Shown here: positions 32,072 through 40,947 of the stretch, piece after piece
How positions within the stretch are numbered: position 1 is the stretch's first letter
Layout of the letters: every line of letters begins with the position of its first letter
Made by a program: the position numbers and the translations under genes
Notes under the pieces: model-generated
Told to the model about the DNA's origin: nothing
The model's input: only the letters and a program-made list of their open reading frames with translations
The model's database searches: none
NCBI RefSeq assembly: GCF_032399705.1
Contig: NZ_CP135922.1
Location: 558,001 to 622,000 of the forward strand
Direction: 5' to 3'
Length of the DNA stretch: 64,000 nt
Source: Paenibacillus sp. BIC5C1
GTDB lineage: Bacteria; Bacillota; Bacilli; Paenibacillales; Paenibacillaceae

Positions 32072-33595
32072 GTGGAAGTATACCGTTCATTTATCTTTCG
32101 TCTGATGCGAAATTATCTTATCGGTTCAATGGGAGCTGTTTTTGTGGTAGGTACAGTCGTTATGGTGTCTACCTTACAAATACCAAACATTCAATTTGTA
32201 CGACTCATTATCATTGTGTTAATTTCACTATTGTTTATGCTTGTTGCTGAACTGATTACGTTATGGGCACAACTTGGCCCCATCCGGCAATTCTTTGCCG
32301 CCGAGCATCATGAAAAGGCCGAATTGACAAAGATGTATGAGAGCATTCACCGTTTTCCGGGGCAAACGATATATCGCATTCTTGGTCCGCATATGCTTGG
32401 GTTTTCCCTGCCTGCTGCCGGATTGACAATATGGATGATTTCTACAGGATGGCTGGAATTTCCGTATGGATATGTTGCAGTTGCAGCTGCGTGTGCCTTA
32501 TTGATTGCTGTGATGCATGCCCTGATTGAATATTTTTTGACGGTCCGGACCGTGAGACCGCTGCTGCTGGAGGTTCGCCGCAGAGGTAAAGAACAGCATG
32601 GCATGGAGCCATCGCTCGGTGGGCGTGTCCTGGTGTCCATTCAGCGTAAATTTCAGTTGAGTACAGCACTGATCGGTTTATTTCCATTATTTCTATTCTT
32701 TCTGGCTACATCGATCCGTCTTCAGTATATGGATAGTGAGTTTGCGAAAGAGTATATTTTGTGGGCAGTTCTTATCGTTGTGCTAGGCGGGGGGTTCGCC
32801 CTTGTGGGCAGCTGGTTGCTGATTCGGGATGTTCGCGGACCGGTTGCAGAGCTGACTGAGGAGATGAACCGAATTCAAGAGGGTGACTTCGGTAGAAGAA
32901 CTCCTGATCTATACGCGGATGAGTTTTCTGCACTCATCTCCGGGTTCAATATGATGATTAACCGGCTTGAGATGAGACAGGAACGCAATCGACAGTTGCT
33001 GCAAAGTTATTTTTCCACCCTGGCGGCTGCTTTGGACGCTCGGGACAAATATACGGCCGGTCATTCCATGCGGGTGGCGGAGTATTCCATTATGATTGGC
33101 AAGCTGAGTGGCATGAATGAAGAACAAGCGGATCTGCTATACAAATCAGCACTGCTGCACGATATCGGAAAAATCGGCATACCTGATGAAGTGTTATTGA
33201 AAGATGGAAAACTCACCGATGAGGAATTCGCGATCATTCGCACACATCCTGTTCTTGGAGAGAGTATTTTGTTACAGATTGAACCGATTGATGCCATGGC
33301 AGATTTCCTGCCGGGTGTAAGGTCTCATCACGAAAGATATGATGGCAAAGGATATCCTGATGGTATAGCAGGCGAAGAGATTCCCCTGTTTGGCCGTATC
33401 ATTGCCGTTGCTGATGCTTTTGATGCCATGACGTCTGATCGTCCATACCGGAACGGGATGAGTCATGAGAAAGCGCTATCTATTTTGGAAGAAGGAAAAG
33501 GGACCCAGTGGGATCCCTATTTTGCAAGTTTGTTTATTGATGAGTGGAGACGGCAACAGCATCTCCAGAAATCGTCGGAGCGAGGGGTCAGCTGA
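32072..33595 (+). CDS. HAMP and HD-GYP domain cyclic-di-GMP phosphodiesterase
   Basis: 507 residues, GTG start with GAGGGG upstream. The N-terminal 245 residues hold about six membrane helices, then a HAMP-type linker (RDVRGPVAELTEEMNRIQEGDFG) and an HD-GYP domain (residues 320-500). Metal and signature residues are seen in LLHDIGKIGIPDEVLL and SHHERYDGKGYPDG. HD-GYP enzymes hydrolyse cyclic di-GMP to GMP. The stop overlaps the convergent PAP2 gene by eight bases. The 243-base gap upstream contains no recognised cyclic-di-GMP riboswitch. Confidence 0.92.
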   Translation: MEVYRSFIFRLMRNYLIGSMGAVFVVGTVVMVSTLQIPNIQFVRLIIIVLISLLFMLVAELITLWAQLGPIRQFFAAEHHEKAELTKMYESIHRFPGQTIYRILGPHMLGFSLPAAGLTIWMISTGWLEFPYGYVAVAAACALLIAVMHALIEYFLTVRTVRPLLLEVRRRGKEQHGMEPSLGGRVLVSIQRKFQLSTALIGLFPLFLFFLATSIRLQYMDSEFAKEYILWAVLIVVLGGGFALVGSWLLIRDVRGPVAELTEEMNRIQEGDFGRRTPDLYADEFSALISGFNMMINRLEMRQERNRQLLQSYFSTLAAALDARDKYTAGHSMRVAEYSIMIGKLSGMNEEQADLLYKSALLHDIGKIGIPDEVLLKDGKLTDEEFAIIRTHPVLGESILLQIEPIDAMADFLPGVRSHHERYDGKGYPDGIAGEEIPLFGRIIAVADAFDAMTSDRPYRNGMSHEKALSILEEGKGTQWDPYFASLFIDEWRRQQHLQKSSERGVS

Positions 33596-34241
33596 TCCCC
33601 TCTGTCCATTTCGATTCTTTTCTGCGACGACGGTGCAGCGAGAGCCCAGTAATAATCGTGAAGACGCATTCGCCGAGTACAACCGCACCCAGGGCGTCAT
33701 AGATTACATGTTGTTTAATCATTAAAGTAGACAATATAATCAGTGCTGCCCCGGCAGCAACTAACACCTTAACATATTTACGAATGCTTTGAACCGAGAG
33801 AACCGCACGCATAACCAGGTAAGAATGAAGGGCATGAATACTTGGAAAGCAATTATATGGACGGTCCTGGCCGTAGAGCCATCCAAGAAGAGATGCGCCG
33901 AGACCTGTACCTGTTAACTCGGGACGCGGCACCATGGTCTGAAAATTAAAATAGATCAGGTAACAGATCCAGACACAGATGTTCATGGATAACAGGACGC
34001 GATAATAAGTGAGCCGATCTTTGGCACATAAATAAGCCAACACGCCGAAGACAAACGGATACCAACCCAGATAGGGTATGGACATGGATGGTACATAAGG
34101 GATGATCCGGTCCAACGGGGAATTCAGCACAGAGAAACCGCGTTCCGGACTATTCAGAATATCATAGAACATCCCCATGACAGCCAAGGAAAGCATCAAG
34201 CTTAACGACAGCCAGTAGGATTTGCTTTTTAATACGTGCAC
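33588..34241 (-). CDS. PAP2-superfamily membrane phosphatase
   Basis: 217 residues from a GTG at 34241 with AAAGGAG ten bases upstream; the longer frame begins with a non-membrane tail and no RBS. About six membrane helices. Phosphatase signature parts are present: NCFPSIHALHSYLV (PSXH) and STLMIKQHVIYDALGA (S-X6-H-X3-D). It probably dephosphorylates a lipid phosphate such as undecaprenyl pyrophosphate or phosphatidic acid, or acts as an inositolphosphotransferase-like enzyme. Convergent overlap with the HD-GYP gene. Confidence 0.85.
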   Translation of the reverse strand: MHVLKSKSYWLSLSLMLSLAVMGMFYDILNSPERGFSVLNSPLDRIIPYVPSMSIPYLGWYPFVFGVLAYLCAKDRLTYYRVLLSMNICVWICYLIYFNFQTMVPRPELTGTGLGASLLGWLYGQDRPYNCFPSIHALHSYLVMRAVLSVQSIRKYVKVLVAAGAALIILSTLMIKQHVIYDALGAVVLGECVFTIITGLSLHRRRRKESKWTEGIS

Positions 34242-34473
34242 AACACCGTTTCTCCTTTCATCCAGGTTCGCAAGGAACTGGATCACAGCAAATAAAATCG
34301 AACAACAATATATTCTACTACGTTCAGCGCACAAATTGAATCCTGATTTGTGTATTTTTGTGCATTTTTTTGACGACGAAGGAATGTCGAAGGTTGAATG
34401 GGCATGATATGATAGAGATGCATACGGGCTAAGGGTTTTCTGTCAATGAATACACGACAACAGGAGTGAGTGA

Positions 34474-35889
34474 ATGCAGTTTTCAAAAATGTTCGTATTA
34501 AATATGGGAATGCTCATAACCATTGCTTACCTTGCTAGTGTGTTCTATAAATACATCGTAATACGAGCTTCATCACGAGTAAAACAGATATGTTCGTTGT
34601 TTGTACTTATTTTTGCAGGCTGGATCAGCACGGTATTTGGATTTCAGCTTAATGATGAAGTTGTCTTCGATCTTCGTTTTGTTCCTTTAATTGTTGCCGT
34701 TTTGACGTATAGACAACCTTATAGCGTTATTATTGTGGGTGTTGGGATTGGGCTGACCCGGTTAACTTTTGGTATCAATGATGCTACGGTGGCTGCACTG
34801 ATTAATATGTCCATTTTGGGCGTGGTGTGTGCAGGGTTGAATATATGGATGAGACGCAGTGACTATAGGTTAATTATTAAAGGTGTCATCGTCATATTGA
34901 TTGTAAATGTGGTCAATAGTGTGAACATAGCTATCGTCGGCGTTATCCCGGCTACATATTTTTTCTCTCATATTATGCCGTATACCCTACCTGTGGGTAT
35001 TTTGCTTAGTCTTGTTTTTGCTTTTATTTTACGAGACTTTCAGAATGAACAGAATCGGATTTTGCTCATCCAGAGTACCAATCGTTTATTGTCTGTGCAA
35101 AAAGAAGAATTGCAGAAGGCTCAGATTGTGCTGGAGGATCGTGCCAAACAACTGATGATTGCTTCACAGTACAAATCGGAATTTCTGGCGAATATGTCGC
35201 ATGAATTGCGAACACCGCTGAACAGTGTCATTAACTTTGCCCAGATGATCAGCGAGAACGGAGATACGATGGAACAGGAGGATATCGTACATTTTGCCAC
35301 AATGATTGAGCATTCGGGTCAGGAGCTGCTAACGTTAATCAATGACATTCTCGATCTGTCCAAAGTGGAAGCGGGCAGACTGGATATCGTCTTGGAGGAT
35401 ATCAGTGTTGCACAACTCACGGAAGATGCCATGACTCATTTCCAGCTGGTTGCCGAGAAAAAGGGAGTAGAGCTGAAGCTGGACAAAAAGCCAGGGCTGC
35501 CAGAGACCCTATGGTCTGATCCCCAACGAGTCCAACAGATTTTGCGTAATCTCATGTCCAATGCCATCAAGTTTACGCATCAGGGGAAGGTCACACTGAC
35601 CGTGAGCACCAAGCAAATGAAGAAGTCAGGCATTCTGAGCCAATGGATTGTGTTCTCGGTACAAGATACGGGAATTGGCATTGCCGAAGATAAACATCAA
35701 TCCATTTTTGAAGCATTTCAACAGGCTGACGGGTCCATTAGCCGCAAATTTGGGGGAACAGGACTCGGACTGTCCATCAGTCGGGATTTGGCAAGATTAC
35801 TGGACGGATCGATTGAACTTGAAAGCGCTGAGGGCAAGGGAAGTACCTTCTATCTCTATCTCCCGTTGAACCGTGAAAAAATGAGTTGA
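34474..35889 (+). CDS. Sensor histidine kinase with 5TM-LYT-like input domain
   Basis: 471 residues. Six or so helices in residues 1-190 with the PLIVAVLTYRQPYSVIIVGVGIGLTRL core typical of 5TMR-LYT/LytS-like sensors. Then a coiled coil (190-225), HisKA with the phosphoacceptor in FLANMSHELRTPLN (about residue 242), and an HATPase_c domain with N (LRNLMSNAIKFT), G1 (VQDTGIGIAEDK) and G2 (GGTGLGLSI) boxes. No receiver domain and no adjacent response regulator, so it is an orphan kinase. It may sense the cell wall or a small ligand (inference). Confidence 0.92.
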   Translation: MQFSKMFVLNMGMLITIAYLASVFYKYIVIRASSRVKQICSLFVLIFAGWISTVFGFQLNDEVVFDLRFVPLIVAVLTYRQPYSVIIVGVGIGLTRLTFGINDATVAALINMSILGVVCAGLNIWMRRSDYRLIIKGVIVILIVNVVNSVNIAIVGVIPATYFFSHIMPYTLPVGILLSLVFAFILRDFQNEQNRILLIQSTNRLLSVQKEELQKAQIVLEDRAKQLMIASQYKSEFLANMSHELRTPLNSVINFAQMISENGDTMEQEDIVHFATMIEHSGQELLTLINDILDLSKVEAGRLDIVLEDISVAQLTEDAMTHFQLVAEKKGVELKLDKKPGLPETLWSDPQRVQQILRNLMSNAIKFTHQGKVTLTVSTKQMKKSGILSQWIVFSVQDTGIGIAEDKHQSIFEAFQQADGSISRKFGGTGLGLSISRDLARLLDGSIELESAEGKGSTFYLYLPLNREKMS

Positions 35890-35971
35890 CAACCCTCACG
35901 CTGTGAGTAGAATTTGGGGTGACAACTAGCATCGACCGGCACTTGAAACCCGGTCTAAGGAGTGTATCCCC

Positions 35972-37255
35972 ATACAGAAGACGGTCAACGTTAACCCTCC
36001 TCCGTTTGCAGGCAAACCACGGCGCAAGGGTTCGACACAACGCACGAATTTATCCATCGCAACATGGGAGGGTGTACCGGCAATTATTTTGCAGACGTTG
36101 CTGGGAGGCCCATTTTTAACCGGATTTCTGCTGTACCTCGGGGCCGGGTCAAGACATATTGGCTTTGTGCTCGCCATTACGACGTTTGTCAATATCGCCC
36201 AGATTGGAGCGGCTTACTGGATGCAGCGCATTCGCAGCCGCAAACGCATGCTTGTATTGTTTGTAGGGATGCATCGCATCCTGTGGAGTTCGACGGGACT
36301 GATACCGTTCCTGTTTCCCAAGGAGTGGTGGGTAGGCATTTATATTGGTGTGTATACGGTTGCATTCATAGCCAATACAATTGGCGGTATGATCTGGACC
36401 TCATTGATTGGAGATATCGTTCCTGCCAAGGTGAGAGGGCGCTATTTCGGAATTCGTAATACAATTCTGAACGCACTTGGAAGCGTATGCTTATTTGCTG
36501 GAGGCATCGTTCTGGACCGGTTCCCTGGGGAGATGGGCTTTTTGATCCTGTTCATTCCTGTGTGGATCTGCGCCATAGCCAATACGGTTATTTATTGCTT
36601 TTATCCAGATGTGCCGTTTGAACGTTCAACTGAAAAGGTTTTTTGGGGCATGTTCAAGAAGCCGTTTCAGGATCCTTCCTTTCTGAGGGCTGCACTGTTC
36701 CTCGCGGCCTGGTTACTGATCCAGACGTTGATCGTTCCGCTATTTTCCTACGTGATGCTTGACCTGCTTAACATTAATTATCAGACGGTATCCATAATTA
36801 CTGTGGTGCAGACACTCGTTATGATGGCAGGATTCTATATCTGGGGCAATCTGAACGCGAGATTCAGCAATAAAACCTTATTATTTTGGACATTACCGAT
36901 CATCGCACTCTCCTGTCTGTCATGGGGATTGATGTCGTTTATGCCTGTTTTGATAGCGCTTTTTTTATCCCATATTTTTCTCGGTATTGGTGTGGGTGGA
37001 TTCAACCAGCTTGCTTTCAACTTCACAATTGGAGATACGCCAAAAAGTGAAAGACCGATGTTTGTCGCCGTGTATTCGGCTATGACCGGAGTGACCTCGT
37101 TTCTTGGACCGCTGATCGGTGGCTGGTTGTATGAGAGAATGGAAAACTGGCCGGACGCGATGAATTGGGTTTCCGCCTATGGATTCCAAGTGGGTGTTGG
37201 TGCAGCGATGCTGGTTCTTGCGTTTACACTTGGACGACGTGTACTTCTGAAATAG
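35972..37255 (+). CDS. Major facilitator superfamily transporter (probable ATA start)
   Basis: About 427 residues, 12 membrane helices (for example LLGGPFLTGFLLYLGAGS, GVGGFNQLAFNFTIGDTP). The frame is open from 35930, but no ATG, GTG or TTG occurs until TTG 36089, which would delete the conserved-looking start RKGSTQRTNLSIATWEGVPA. A good Shine-Dalgarno, TAAGGAG (35956-35962), is nine bases before an ATA (35972) and three before an ATC (35966). I therefore propose a rare ATA start; the alternatives are TTG 36089 or a sequence error. Substrate unknown. It lies in a small run with a NAD(P)-binding gene. Confidence 0.7.
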   Translation: MQKTVNVNPPPFAGKPRRKGSTQRTNLSIATWEGVPAIILQTLLGGPFLTGFLLYLGAGSRHIGFVLAITTFVNIAQIGAAYWMQRIRSRKRMLVLFVGMHRILWSSTGLIPFLFPKEWWVGIYIGVYTVAFIANTIGGMIWTSLIGDIVPAKVRGRYFGIRNTILNALGSVCLFAGGIVLDRFPGEMGFLILFIPVWICAIANTVIYCFYPDVPFERSTEKVFWGMFKKPFQDPSFLRAALFLAAWLLIQTLIVPLFSYVMLDLLNINYQTVSIITVVQTLVMMAGFYIWGNLNARFSNKTLLFWTLPIIALSCLSWGLMSFMPVLIALFLSHIFLGIGVGGFNQLAFNFTIGDTPKSERPMFVAVYSAMTGVTSFLGPLIGGWLYERMENWPDAMNWVSAYGFQVGVGAAMLVLAFTLGRRVLLK

Positions 37256-37275
37256 AGATATGTGGAGGGGTGTAC

Positions 37276-37956
37276 TTGGAAAATCACGAACGGCAAGCCC
37301 TTGTGATTGGAGCTACTGGGCTTGTAGGTGGACTGCTGGTAAAGAGCTTGCTTCAGAATCCGGCTTATCGCCGAATTCGTATATTGGTTAGACGACCGCT
37401 TGAATTGGAACATCCAAAGCTGGAGCAATATGTCGTGGACTGGGAACAACTTGAAGAACAAAAAGATCTGTTTCGCGATATTGATGACTTATATTGTTGT
37501 TTGGGCACAACAATTAAAAAAGCGGGCAGTCAGGAAAATTTCCGCCAAGTGGACCTTCACTACCCCGTAAAAGCCGCCATACTTGCCAAGGAGCATGGGG
37601 TATCCCAGATGCTCGTCATTTCTTCCATGGGAGCCGATGCCGGGTCACGTGTATTTTATAGTCGGACCAAGGGAGAGATGGAAGAGGCATTATCGGCTAT
37701 CGGTTTCCGTTCACTGCATATATTCCGTCCGTCGTTAATCCTTGGAGATCGCAAAGAAAAACGGTTGGGTGAGCAATTGGCAGCTCATGCCATGACTTTT
37801 CTGGATCGCTGGATGAAAGGCAGAGTGGATAAATACCGGGCAATCCAGGCTTCAACCATAGCTCGGGCCATGATGAACATTGCACTTGTTCAAACCAAGG
37901 GGAATCACGTGTATTCCAATGACGTTATTCATGTGTTGGGATTGGATGAGTCCTGA
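37276..37956 (+). CDS. NAD(P)-binding atypical SDR protein
   Basis: 226 residues from TTG 37276 (GGAGGGG upstream). Rossmann fold starting ALVIGATGLVGGLLVKSLLQ with a GXXGXXG motif, then CCLGTTIKKAGSQENFRQVDLHYP, similar to HTATIP2/YwnB-type atypical short-chain dehydrogenases. The tyrosine-lysine pair may be YSRTKGEME (about residue 129). Substrate unknown. It follows the MFS gene by 20 bases, so the two are probably co-transcribed. Confidence 0.85.
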   Translation: MENHERQALVIGATGLVGGLLVKSLLQNPAYRRIRILVRRPLELEHPKLEQYVVDWEQLEEQKDLFRDIDDLYCCLGTTIKKAGSQENFRQVDLHYPVKAAILAKEHGVSQMLVISSMGADAGSRVFYSRTKGEMEEALSAIGFRSLHIFRPSLILGDRKEKRLGEQLAAHAMTFLDRWMKGRVDKYRAIQASTIARAMMNIALVQTKGNHVYSNDVIHVLGLDES

Positions 37957-38002
37957 GATATCCATGGTTTGCCCATATCGGATTGAGAGGTAAGGATAGA
38001 CG

Positions 38003-38032
38003 TTTCTTGACTGGGCGGGATCGTGGTATAAT
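38003..38032 (+). promoter_or_regulatory. Promoter of ridA
   Basis: Extended -10 element TGG-TATAAT (38024-38032). The TTGACT at 38007 is only 14 bases away, so TTTCTT at 38003 (18 bases) or extended -10 recognition may be used. Confidence 0.5.
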
Positions 38033-38103
38033 AAGCTTCAAAAATGAGTTCGAGGCTTGTCTCCTCGCGGCGGCAGGACAGCGAACATGAAGGAGAACTC
38101 ATC

Positions 38104-38478
38104 ATGAAAAAACCAATCTCTACCGATCAGGCGCCAGGCGCCATTGGTCCATACAGCCAAGCTGTTGAAGCAGGCGATTTCATCTATACTTCCGGTCAGC
38201 TTGGCCTAAATCCGCAAACAGGAGAGTTCGGAGCCGATGTACAGGAGCAGACCCGTTTGTCCCTGAGCAATGTAAAGGCCATTCTTGAGGCAGCAGGCAC
38301 GAGTATGAACAAAATCGTGAAAACGACTGTTTTCCTGAAAGACATGAATGATTTTGTTCCGGTGAATGAAGTGTACAGCACGTTCTTCGAACAGCCTTAT
38401 CCAGCACGCAGCGCGGTTGAAGTCGCTCGTCTGCCGAAGGATGCACTTGTGGAGATCGAGGTTATTGCCCTCAAATAG
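38104..38478 (+). CDS. ridA: RidA-family enamine/imine deaminase
   Basis: 124 residues from the ATG at 38104 (GAAGGAG upstream); the open frame upstream is untranslated leader. Family signature seen: APGAIGPYSQAV at the N-terminus, SGQLGLNPQTGE, and the C-terminal PARSAVEVARLPKDALVEIE with the key Arg. RidA hydrolyses reactive enamines formed by PLP enzymes such as threonine dehydratase and protects the cell from them. Trimeric cytosolic protein. Confidence 0.96.
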   Translation: MKKPISTDQAPGAIGPYSQAVEAGDFIYTSGQLGLNPQTGEFGADVQEQTRLSLSNVKAILEAAGTSMNKIVKTTVFLKDMNDFVPVNEVYSTFFEQPYPARSAVEVARLPKDALVEIEVIALK

Positions 38479-38514
38479 GGAAGACTGATACTTGCCAAGC
38501 AAGGAAAGTTACAT

Positions 38515-38555
38515 AAAAAGCCGATTTCTGGTCAGATGACCGAAATCGGCTTTTT
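38515..38555. terminator. Bidirectional terminator between ridA and TspO-like gene
   Basis: Perfect 14-base arms AAAAAGCCGATTTC and its complement, with a 13-base loop that can itself pair. T-runs occur on both strands, serving the two convergent genes. Confidence 0.9.
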
Positions 38556-38578
38556 GAATTTATATGAACAGTGCCGGG

Positions 38579-39337
38579 TTAATCCCGATCCTGATTACGG
38601 GCGAAGAACAGCCATACCGCATAAATGGCTAGCACGATCGCAACGATAATTGCCGTATAATATACGGAGGTGACGTCTTTTTGTTTGAGTGCGATGGCAA
38701 TGTATGCCCATGTAAAGACAAGTGGGTATACACTATCCCGGTAAGGGAAGCTCACCAGTACAGCCAGCACCAGGCCTACAATTAACATGATGATGGTCCA
38801 GGTAGGTTCACTGAGTCCAAAGCCATCCCAGCCGATTTTATATAATAAAACAGCTGCATTGATTATGGTTGCTACGCTAACCCATCCAAGATATATGCTG
38901 AACGGCAGCTTCACGAGCCAGATTTCAGCAGTTGTGGGAAGGGTGATTGCCCGCGTTTTTACATATAACATGATCAGGGACAACAGAAGCAGAACGATGA
39001 CGACTAAGGCGAGGCCGATTTTGAGATTTTGAAAAGCGAAGATCCATGCTACATTAAAGGCGCAGCTTGCTAGAAACCAGTAACCGAGACGGGTAATGGA
39101 GTCCCTTTTCCAAGAAGAGGGAACGAACTGATAGATGACAAAGCCAGCGAGCAGCAGATAGATCAGTCCCCATATGGAGAAAGCATAACCTGAAGGGGTG
39201 AGCAATACAGGGTACATATCCGATACTTCCTTATTGGTCCTGCCTCCGATCGGCAGCGCGTTGGAAAGGTAGTTTACTACGATAACAGCGATGAATCCAA
39301 TCGCGTTTAACCACTTGTACGGATTGTTACGTGACAT
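38579..39337 (-). CDS. TspO/MBR-related tryptophan-rich membrane protein
   Basis: 252 residues, seven to eight membrane helices, longer than classic TspO (about 160). Features include TPSGYAFSIWGLIYLLLAGF, FNVAWIFAFQNLKIGLALV and KLPFSIYLGWVSVATIINAA, which match the tryptophan-rich sensory protein group of Firmicutes. TspO proteins bind porphyrins and modulate stress responses. The role here is unknown. RBS AAGGAGG precedes the ATG. Confidence 0.85.
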   Translation of the reverse strand: MSRNNPYKWLNAIGFIAVIVVNYLSNALPIGGRTNKEVSDMYPVLLTPSGYAFSIWGLIYLLLAGFVIYQFVPSSWKRDSITRLGYWFLASCAFNVAWIFAFQNLKIGLALVVIVLLLLSLIMLYVKTRAITLPTTAEIWLVKLPFSIYLGWVSVATIINAAVLLYKIGWDGFGLSEPTWTIIMLIVGLVLAVLVSFPYRDSVYPLVFTWAYIAIALKQKDVTSVYYTAIIVAIVLAIYAVWLFFARNQDRD

Positions 39338-39550
39338 TGTGTTTCCTCCTTGGTTTTACAAAAATGAATGAACCACGGGTCAGTCTACAATGAATATACC
39401 CAGTTCTTTCGCATTCTAATAAGAAACCGCAAAAAATTCACAGGATCGTTGTCTGCTATCCTGCGGTTTGCCGCTCTCTTATTTGCTGTGCTACGTCTCA
39501 ATGTACGCTGGTTGAAGCAGAAATATGTTCACTTTGAAGGAGGAAGAAGG

Positions 39551-40516
39551 TTGTTTACGAGAGAAACGATGGAGAAGCAACAAACGTGGTTTTATGTCGT
39601 TGCTCTGTTCGTGGGAGCAGCGATTGGGCTGGGCACCCCTGAATGGGGGTCAGCGCTGCATTATACGGTTTCACCTGTGCTTGCCATTTTGTTATATAGC
39701 ATGTTTGCACAGATTCCTTTTTTACAGCTCAAAGAATCTTTGTCCAACCTGCGATTTATTGGAGCTCTGCTGGTGGCTAATTTTATCGTAGTGCCTGTGG
39801 TCGTGTGGTTGTTAACCTTGGCGTTTCCGCAACCTCCTGCCGTGCTCATCGGCGTTTATCTGGTACTGCTAACCCCCTGCATTGACTATGTTATTGTTTT
39901 TACACAGCTGGGTCGGGGCAATGAGAAACTGATACTGGCAGCAACGCCAATTCTGTTTGTGATACAAATGGTCTTGCTGCCGGTATATTTGTGGCTGTTC
40001 ATCGGGAAGGAAGCGGCACAGGTCATGCAGGTGGGGCCTTTTGTGGAGGCTTTTCTGTTTCTGATCGTCTTTCCGCTGCTGTTGGCTATTCTTACGCAGG
40101 TTGTGACCAAAGGCAAAGCCGGAGGAGAACGGGTGATGAACGCAACCGCCTGGCTGCCAGTACCCATGATGGCTTTGGCCTTGATTGTGGTTGTCGCATC
40201 GCAAATCGGGAAGGTTTACAACGACTTTGCTGTAATTGTGGGTGTTCTGCCTATCTACATTATTTTCCTGATGGCTATGCCATTCTTATCAAGAATTATT
40301 GCAGCTCTATTCCGATTGGATACGGGCGCAGGCAGGGCGGTCATTTTCAGTGCAGGCACCCGAAATTCACTCGTCGTTCTGCCATTGGCGCTTGCATTAC
40401 CTCAAGAGTGGGCCACAATTGCTGCCGCCGTGATTGTAACCCAGACGATCGTCGAGCTGGCTGGAGAGTTGATCTATATTCGCATTGTTCCTTCCGTCAT
40501 ACTGCGGGATCGATGA
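39551..40516 (+). CDS. Bile acid:sodium symporter/ArsB-ACR3-type transporter
   Basis: 321 residues from TTG 39551, chosen for GAAGGAGG seven bases upstream; the next ATG is 39569. About ten helices. The motif stretches LTPCIDYVIVFTQLGRGNEKLILAATP and FSAGTRNSLVVLPLALALP are characteristic of the BASS/arsenical resistance-3 family, in which a conserved Cys takes part in arsenite export (CIDYV here). No arsR or arsC gene is nearby, so arsenite as the substrate is only likely. Confidence 0.82.
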   Translation: MFTRETMEKQQTWFYVVALFVGAAIGLGTPEWGSALHYTVSPVLAILLYSMFAQIPFLQLKESLSNLRFIGALLVANFIVVPVVVWLLTLAFPQPPAVLIGVYLVLLTPCIDYVIVFTQLGRGNEKLILAATPILFVIQMVLLPVYLWLFIGKEAAQVMQVGPFVEAFLFLIVFPLLLAILTQVVTKGKAGGERVMNATAWLPVPMMALALIVVVASQIGKVYNDFAVIVGVLPIYIIFLMAMPFLSRIIAALFRLDTGAGRAVIFSAGTRNSLVVLPLALALPQEWATIAAAVIVTQTIVELAGELIYIRIVPSVILRDR

Positions 40517-40690
40517 TCTGACAGAAAAGAAAAATCCGGTTGTATTTAGTAAATTATGTTATCAAACCTGAGAACAGCTACAGTGGATCTGAACGTGTGC
40601 GGAGCAGAGCTTGGACCCAGCTTGCAACAAGCGCCGTACGCTAATGAATCGGAGGCATCTTATTCAAGGATTCGAAGTGACCGTAGAAAC

Positions 40691-40784
40691 CTAAAGAACT
40701 TGAGACACGCTATATCAGAATAAACAGCCGTTTGCAGCGTTTTTATCAGGAATTTCAGGAATTAACGTGTCTCAGGTTCCTAAT
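40691..40784. repeat. 94-bp imperfect palindromic element
   Basis: Outer arms GAACTTGAGACACG (40696-40709) and CGTGTCTCAGGTTC (40766-40779) pair over 14 bases with one G-T. The interior is AT-rich. It has the size and layout of an intergenic REP/MITE-like repeat; another 94-base palindrome occurs at 46611. Family membership is inference. Confidence 0.5.
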
Positions 40785-40837
40785 TTTGTTGAAATTGCGG
40801 ACAGCCCCTAGATTACATTCATATAATAAGTAACAGG

Positions 40838-40883
40838 AAAGGGGCTGTTCCTGGAATCATGAACATGACGGGACGCCCCTTTT
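40838..40883. terminator. Terminator hairpin for the two-component operon
   Basis: Arms AAAGGGGC (40838-40845) and GCCCCTTT (40875-40882) close a structured loop. ACAGCCCCT (40801-40809) can instead pair with AGGGGCTGT (40840-40848). It lies after the minus-strand yesN-type gene. Confidence 0.6.
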
Positions 40884-40947
40884 ACACTTTAACCATTGAA
40901 GCATGTACGCATAAATGAACTTCTACAGTACCGACGGCTCAGATTAA

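Larger units (their letters stand above)
40517..40947. other. Gene-free region with palindromic element and terminator
   Basis: 431 bases between a plus-strand transporter and the end of a minus-strand response-regulator gene. It contains a 94-base palindromic element, two mutually exclusive hairpins near 40801-40883, and otherwise no supported gene. Confidence 0.6.
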
